From Anaerolineales bacterium (GTDB lineage Bacteria; Chloroflexota; Anaerolineae; Anaerolineales; Villigracilaceae), in assembly GCA_015489255.1 (NCBI GenBank), contig WGAD01000390.1, positions 1 to 14,261 on the forward strand: 14,261 bases of DNA. Reading direction: 5' to 3'. Below the pieces are notes generated by a model that worked only from the letters and a program-made list of their open reading frames with translations, was not told the DNA's origin and did not search any database. Positions 12,427 through 14,261 of the stretch are shown in pieces. The first letter of the stretch is position 1, and the number at the start of each line of letters is the position of its first letter. The position numbers were made by a program, and so were the translations under genes.

Positions 12427-13666
12427 AGGGTTTTCGCCTCGTTCTCAGGATTTCTCCGCTGCGGATACAGGCGGAAACGAAGTCTTCGGCAATGACATCC
12501 GGGCCCAAACCGCTGCCGGCCTCCATGCACAAACCCGGCGGCAGGACGCTGTTTTTGCCCACCAGCGTCAGCGGCCCGCGGACCGCCCCGATGCGCGCAC
12601 CCGGCCCCACGCGGACGTTTTTATCCAGCACGGCGCGTTCCACCACCGCCCCGGCCCGAATGACGGCATCCGTCAGGACGACGCTCTCGCGCACCACGGC
12701 ACCGCTTTCCACCACCACGCCCGGGGAAAGCACGCTGCGCTCCACCACCGCCCCGGAGTGGATCAGGCAGCCATCCGAGATCATGCTTTCGGCGATGTCC
12801 GCCGCAGCGGCGATGCGTGCCGGCGGGCGCTCCTCGGTTCGGGTGTGGATCACCCAATCGCGGCTGTGCAGTTGCAAGGGCGGATCGGGCAGCAGCAAAT
12901 CCATGTGCGCCCGCCAATAGGCCTCCACCGTGCCCACGTCCACCCAATACCCCGTATAGGGAAAAGCAAAAACGCGGGCGCCCTCGGCCACCAGCCGCGG
13001 CAGGATGTCTTTGCCAAAATCGTGCGAGGAATCTGCGCGCTGATGATCCTCCCACAACACCTGATCCAGCACCTCCCGCTCGAAGAGATATACCCCCATA
13101 TTGACCAGGTTGGAGGGCGGCTCCGCCGGTTTTTCCACAAAGGAAGTCACACGATAATCGCCCTCCACTCCCACAACGCCAAAGCGGGATGCCTCGTCGA
13201 GCGGCACGCGAAACGTCGCCAGGGTGACGTCTGCCTGATGGTCGGCGTGGAAAGCACGCATCATGTCGTAATCCATGGTGTAAATGTGGTCGCCGGAGAG
13301 GATCAGCACCTGATCCGGATTGCTGTGCTTGATAAAGGTAAAGTTTTGCTGCACCGCGTCCGCCGTACCCAGATACCAGCCGGAATCGCCGCGCGTCTGG
13401 TACGGGGTGTAAATGCGCACGCCACCGGTGAAATCGCGGTTCAGGTCCCAGGGGCCGCCCGCGCCGATGTGTTCGATTAACGAGTGCGGGCGATACTGCG
13501 CCAATACCATGACATCGAAAAGGCCGGAGTTGACGCAGTTAGAGAGCGTGAAATCGATAATGCGATACTTGCCAGCAAAGGGCACCGCCGGTTTGGTGCG
13601 TTTTTCGGTCAGAACTCCCAAACGAGACCCCACGCCACCCGCCAGGATAACGGCCTTGGTTTTCAT
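12416..13666 (-). CDS. glgC: Glucose-1-phosphate adenylyltransferase (ADP-glucose pyrophosphorylase)
   Basis: A 416-residue enzyme that makes ADP-glucose from glucose-1-phosphate and ATP, the committed step of bacterial glycogen synthesis. The catalytic domain has [20 protein letters not shown] (9-28), FRIIDF-like [15 protein letters not shown] (34-48), GTADAVQQN (100-108), [11 protein letters not shown] with Asp126, FVEKP with the glucose-1-phosphate-binding Lys179 and [13 protein letters not shown] (239-251). The C-terminal third is a left-handed beta helix with hexapeptide-like turns (about 283-400). I chose the ATG at 13666, preceded by AGGAAGG at about 6 nt and overlapping the glgA stop in ATGA; the longer frame from 13777 would read through the glgA end. 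It is an ordinary catalytic GlgC, not the inactive GlgD type. Confidence 0.93.
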   Translation of the reverse strand: MKTKAVILAGGVGSRLGVLTEKRTKPAVPFAGKYRIIDFTLSNCVNSGLFDVMVLAQYRPHSLIEHIGAGGPWDLNRDFTGGVRIYTPYQTRGDSGWYLGTADAVQQNFTFIKHSNPDQVLILSGDHIYTMDYDMMRAFHADHQADVTLATFRVPLDEASRFGVVGVEGDYRVTSFVEKPAEPPSNLVNMGVYLFEREVLDQVLWEDHQRADSSHDFGKDILPRLVAEGARVFAFPYTGYWVDVGTVEAYWRAHMDLLLPDPPLQLHSRDWVIHTRTEERPPARIAAAADIAESMISDGCLIHSGAVVERSVLSPGVVVESGAVVRESVVLTDAVIRAGAVVERAVLDKNVRVGPGARIGAVRGPLTLVGKNSVLPPGLCMEAGSGLGPDVIAEDFVSACIRSGEILRTRRKPYEI

Positions 13667-14261
13667 CGTGCGCCTTCCTTTCGTTTTGTCGTTTGCCGGT
13701 AAAGGTCTGCGTAAGCCTGCGCCGAGCGCGCCCAGGAAAAATCTTGTGCCATCGCCTGCCGCTGCATCCGCCGCCACAGGTCAGGATAAGCGCTGTACAC
13801 GTCCAGCGCCCGCCGCAAGGCGCGCACCAGGTTCGCCGCCCGTGCGCCAGTAAAGACAAACCCCGTCTCGCCGTCGCGGACCGTATCGCGCAGGCCGCCG
13901 ACGGCGTTAACCAGCGGCAGGCAGCCGTAACGCATGGCGATCATCTGTGAGAGGCCGCAGGGTTCATAGCGCGAGGGCATCAGGAAAAGGTCGGCGCCGC
14001 CGTAAATGCGGCGTGCCAGGACGGCATCGTAGCGGGTGATCACCCGCACGCGCTGCGGGAAACGCGCCTGCAAGGCGCGCGCCTGCGCTTCCAGCGCCGG
14101 GTCTCCCGAGCCAAGCAAAACCGCCTGCCAGGGCAGCGCCCCCATCCAGCGCAAAGCGCGGAAAATTAAATCCACCCCTTTTTGCGCGTCCATCCGCGAA
14201 ACCATCCCCAAAAGCGGCACATCCGGCTGCGCTTGCAGGCCCAGTTCGGCCTGCAAGGCGC
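13663..14261 (-). CDS. glgA: Glycogen synthase (GT5), C-terminal part
   Basis: The 3' part (about 198 codons) of an ADP-glucose glycogen synthase; the start lies beyond the right edge of the window. The visible C-terminal Rossmann domain has [28 protein letters not shown], the signature [30 protein letters not shown] (split: [15 protein letters not shown], then [15 protein letters not shown]) with the catalytic Glu of EPCGL, and VGGLRDTV followed by GETGFVF. It ends with [17 protein letters not shown], the usual C-terminal helix. The enzyme adds glucose from ADP-glucose to the non-reducing ends of alpha-1,4-glucan. The codon at 14256-14254 is TTG read as Leu within the domain, not a start. 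The stop overlaps the glgC start (ATGA), so glgA-glgC-malQ form one coupled operon. Confidence 0.93.
   Translation of the reverse strand, partial: ALQAELGLQAQPDVPLLGMVSRMDAQKGVDLIFRALRWMGALPWQAVLLGSGDPALEAQARALQARFPQRVRVITRYDAVLARRIYGGADLFLMPSRYEPCGLSQMIAMRYGCLPLVNAVGGLRDTVRDGETGFVFTGARAANLVRALRRALDVYSAYPDLWRRMQRQAMAQDFSWARSAQAYADLYRQTTKRKEGAR

Noticed and set aside
13667..13777. Upstream extension of the glgC frame
   Set aside because: It would cover the end of glgA; the GlgC N-terminus begins properly at 13666 with AGGAAGG in front.
1..14261. Search for CRISPR arrays, tRNA or rRNA genes, transposases and phage genes
   Set aside because: No spaced direct repeats, cloverleaf with CCA-type end, rRNA-like stretch or mobile-element protein was seen on either strand.

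Overview
The window is a dense stretch (about 95% coding, GC-rich) of a bacterial chromosome. It carries housekeeping and accessory metabolic genes and shows no insertion sequence, phage gene, tRNA, rRNA or CRISPR array. Gene content, codon use, the FabL-type reductase, the zinc-ribbon TrmH-family protein and a dispersed GC-rich palindrome of a kind I associate with filamentous Chloroflexota suggest an Anaerolineae-like Chloroflexota bacterium. That placement is an inference from style, not from a marker gene.

Layout. Bases 1-390 are the 3' end of an unrecognised gene. Bases 391-688 hold a nested imperfect palindrome (396-544), a possible weak terminator and the ribosome site of the next gene. 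A FabL-like enoyl-ACP reductase (689-1453) converges, with an 8-nt overlap, on a cyclase/KynB-family hydrolase (1446-2090, minus). The hydrolase diverges from a CNNM/CorC-type membrane protein (2213-3526), which is translationally coupled to a cytosolic gamma-glutamyltransferase homologue (3519-5138). That gene converges, with 1 nt between stops, on an RluE-like pseudouridine synthase (5140-5715, minus). The synthase diverges from a zinc-ribbon TrmH-family RNA methyltransferase (5753-6391).

A plus-strand operon then runs from 6415 to 10945: PspC-domain protein, CPBP-family membrane protease, LldP-type 2-hydroxyacid permease, a 53-residue two-helix membrane miniprotein, a D-2-hydroxyacid dehydrogenase and a HAD-family phosphatase. 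Most neighbours overlap by ATGA or TGATG, or are 4-9 nt apart. The permease, miniprotein and dehydrogenase look like an uptake-and-oxidation unit for lactate, glycolate or a related 2-hydroxyacid. The HAD stop overlaps the stop of the last gene of an opposing glycogen operon, glgA (partial)-glgC-malQ, on the minus strand. That operon covers ADP-glucose synthesis, chain elongation and alpha-glucan rearrangement.

The most interesting structure is in the short gaps. Both divergent gaps carry dyad-symmetric -10 elements that could fire in both directions. One places the probable transcription start on the ATG of the methyltransferase, implying a leaderless mRNA. All three convergent junctions have essentially no intergenic DNA. 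I found no clear new defence or multi-gene system; the best candidates for something undescribed are the miniprotein-containing permease operon and the promoter architecture.
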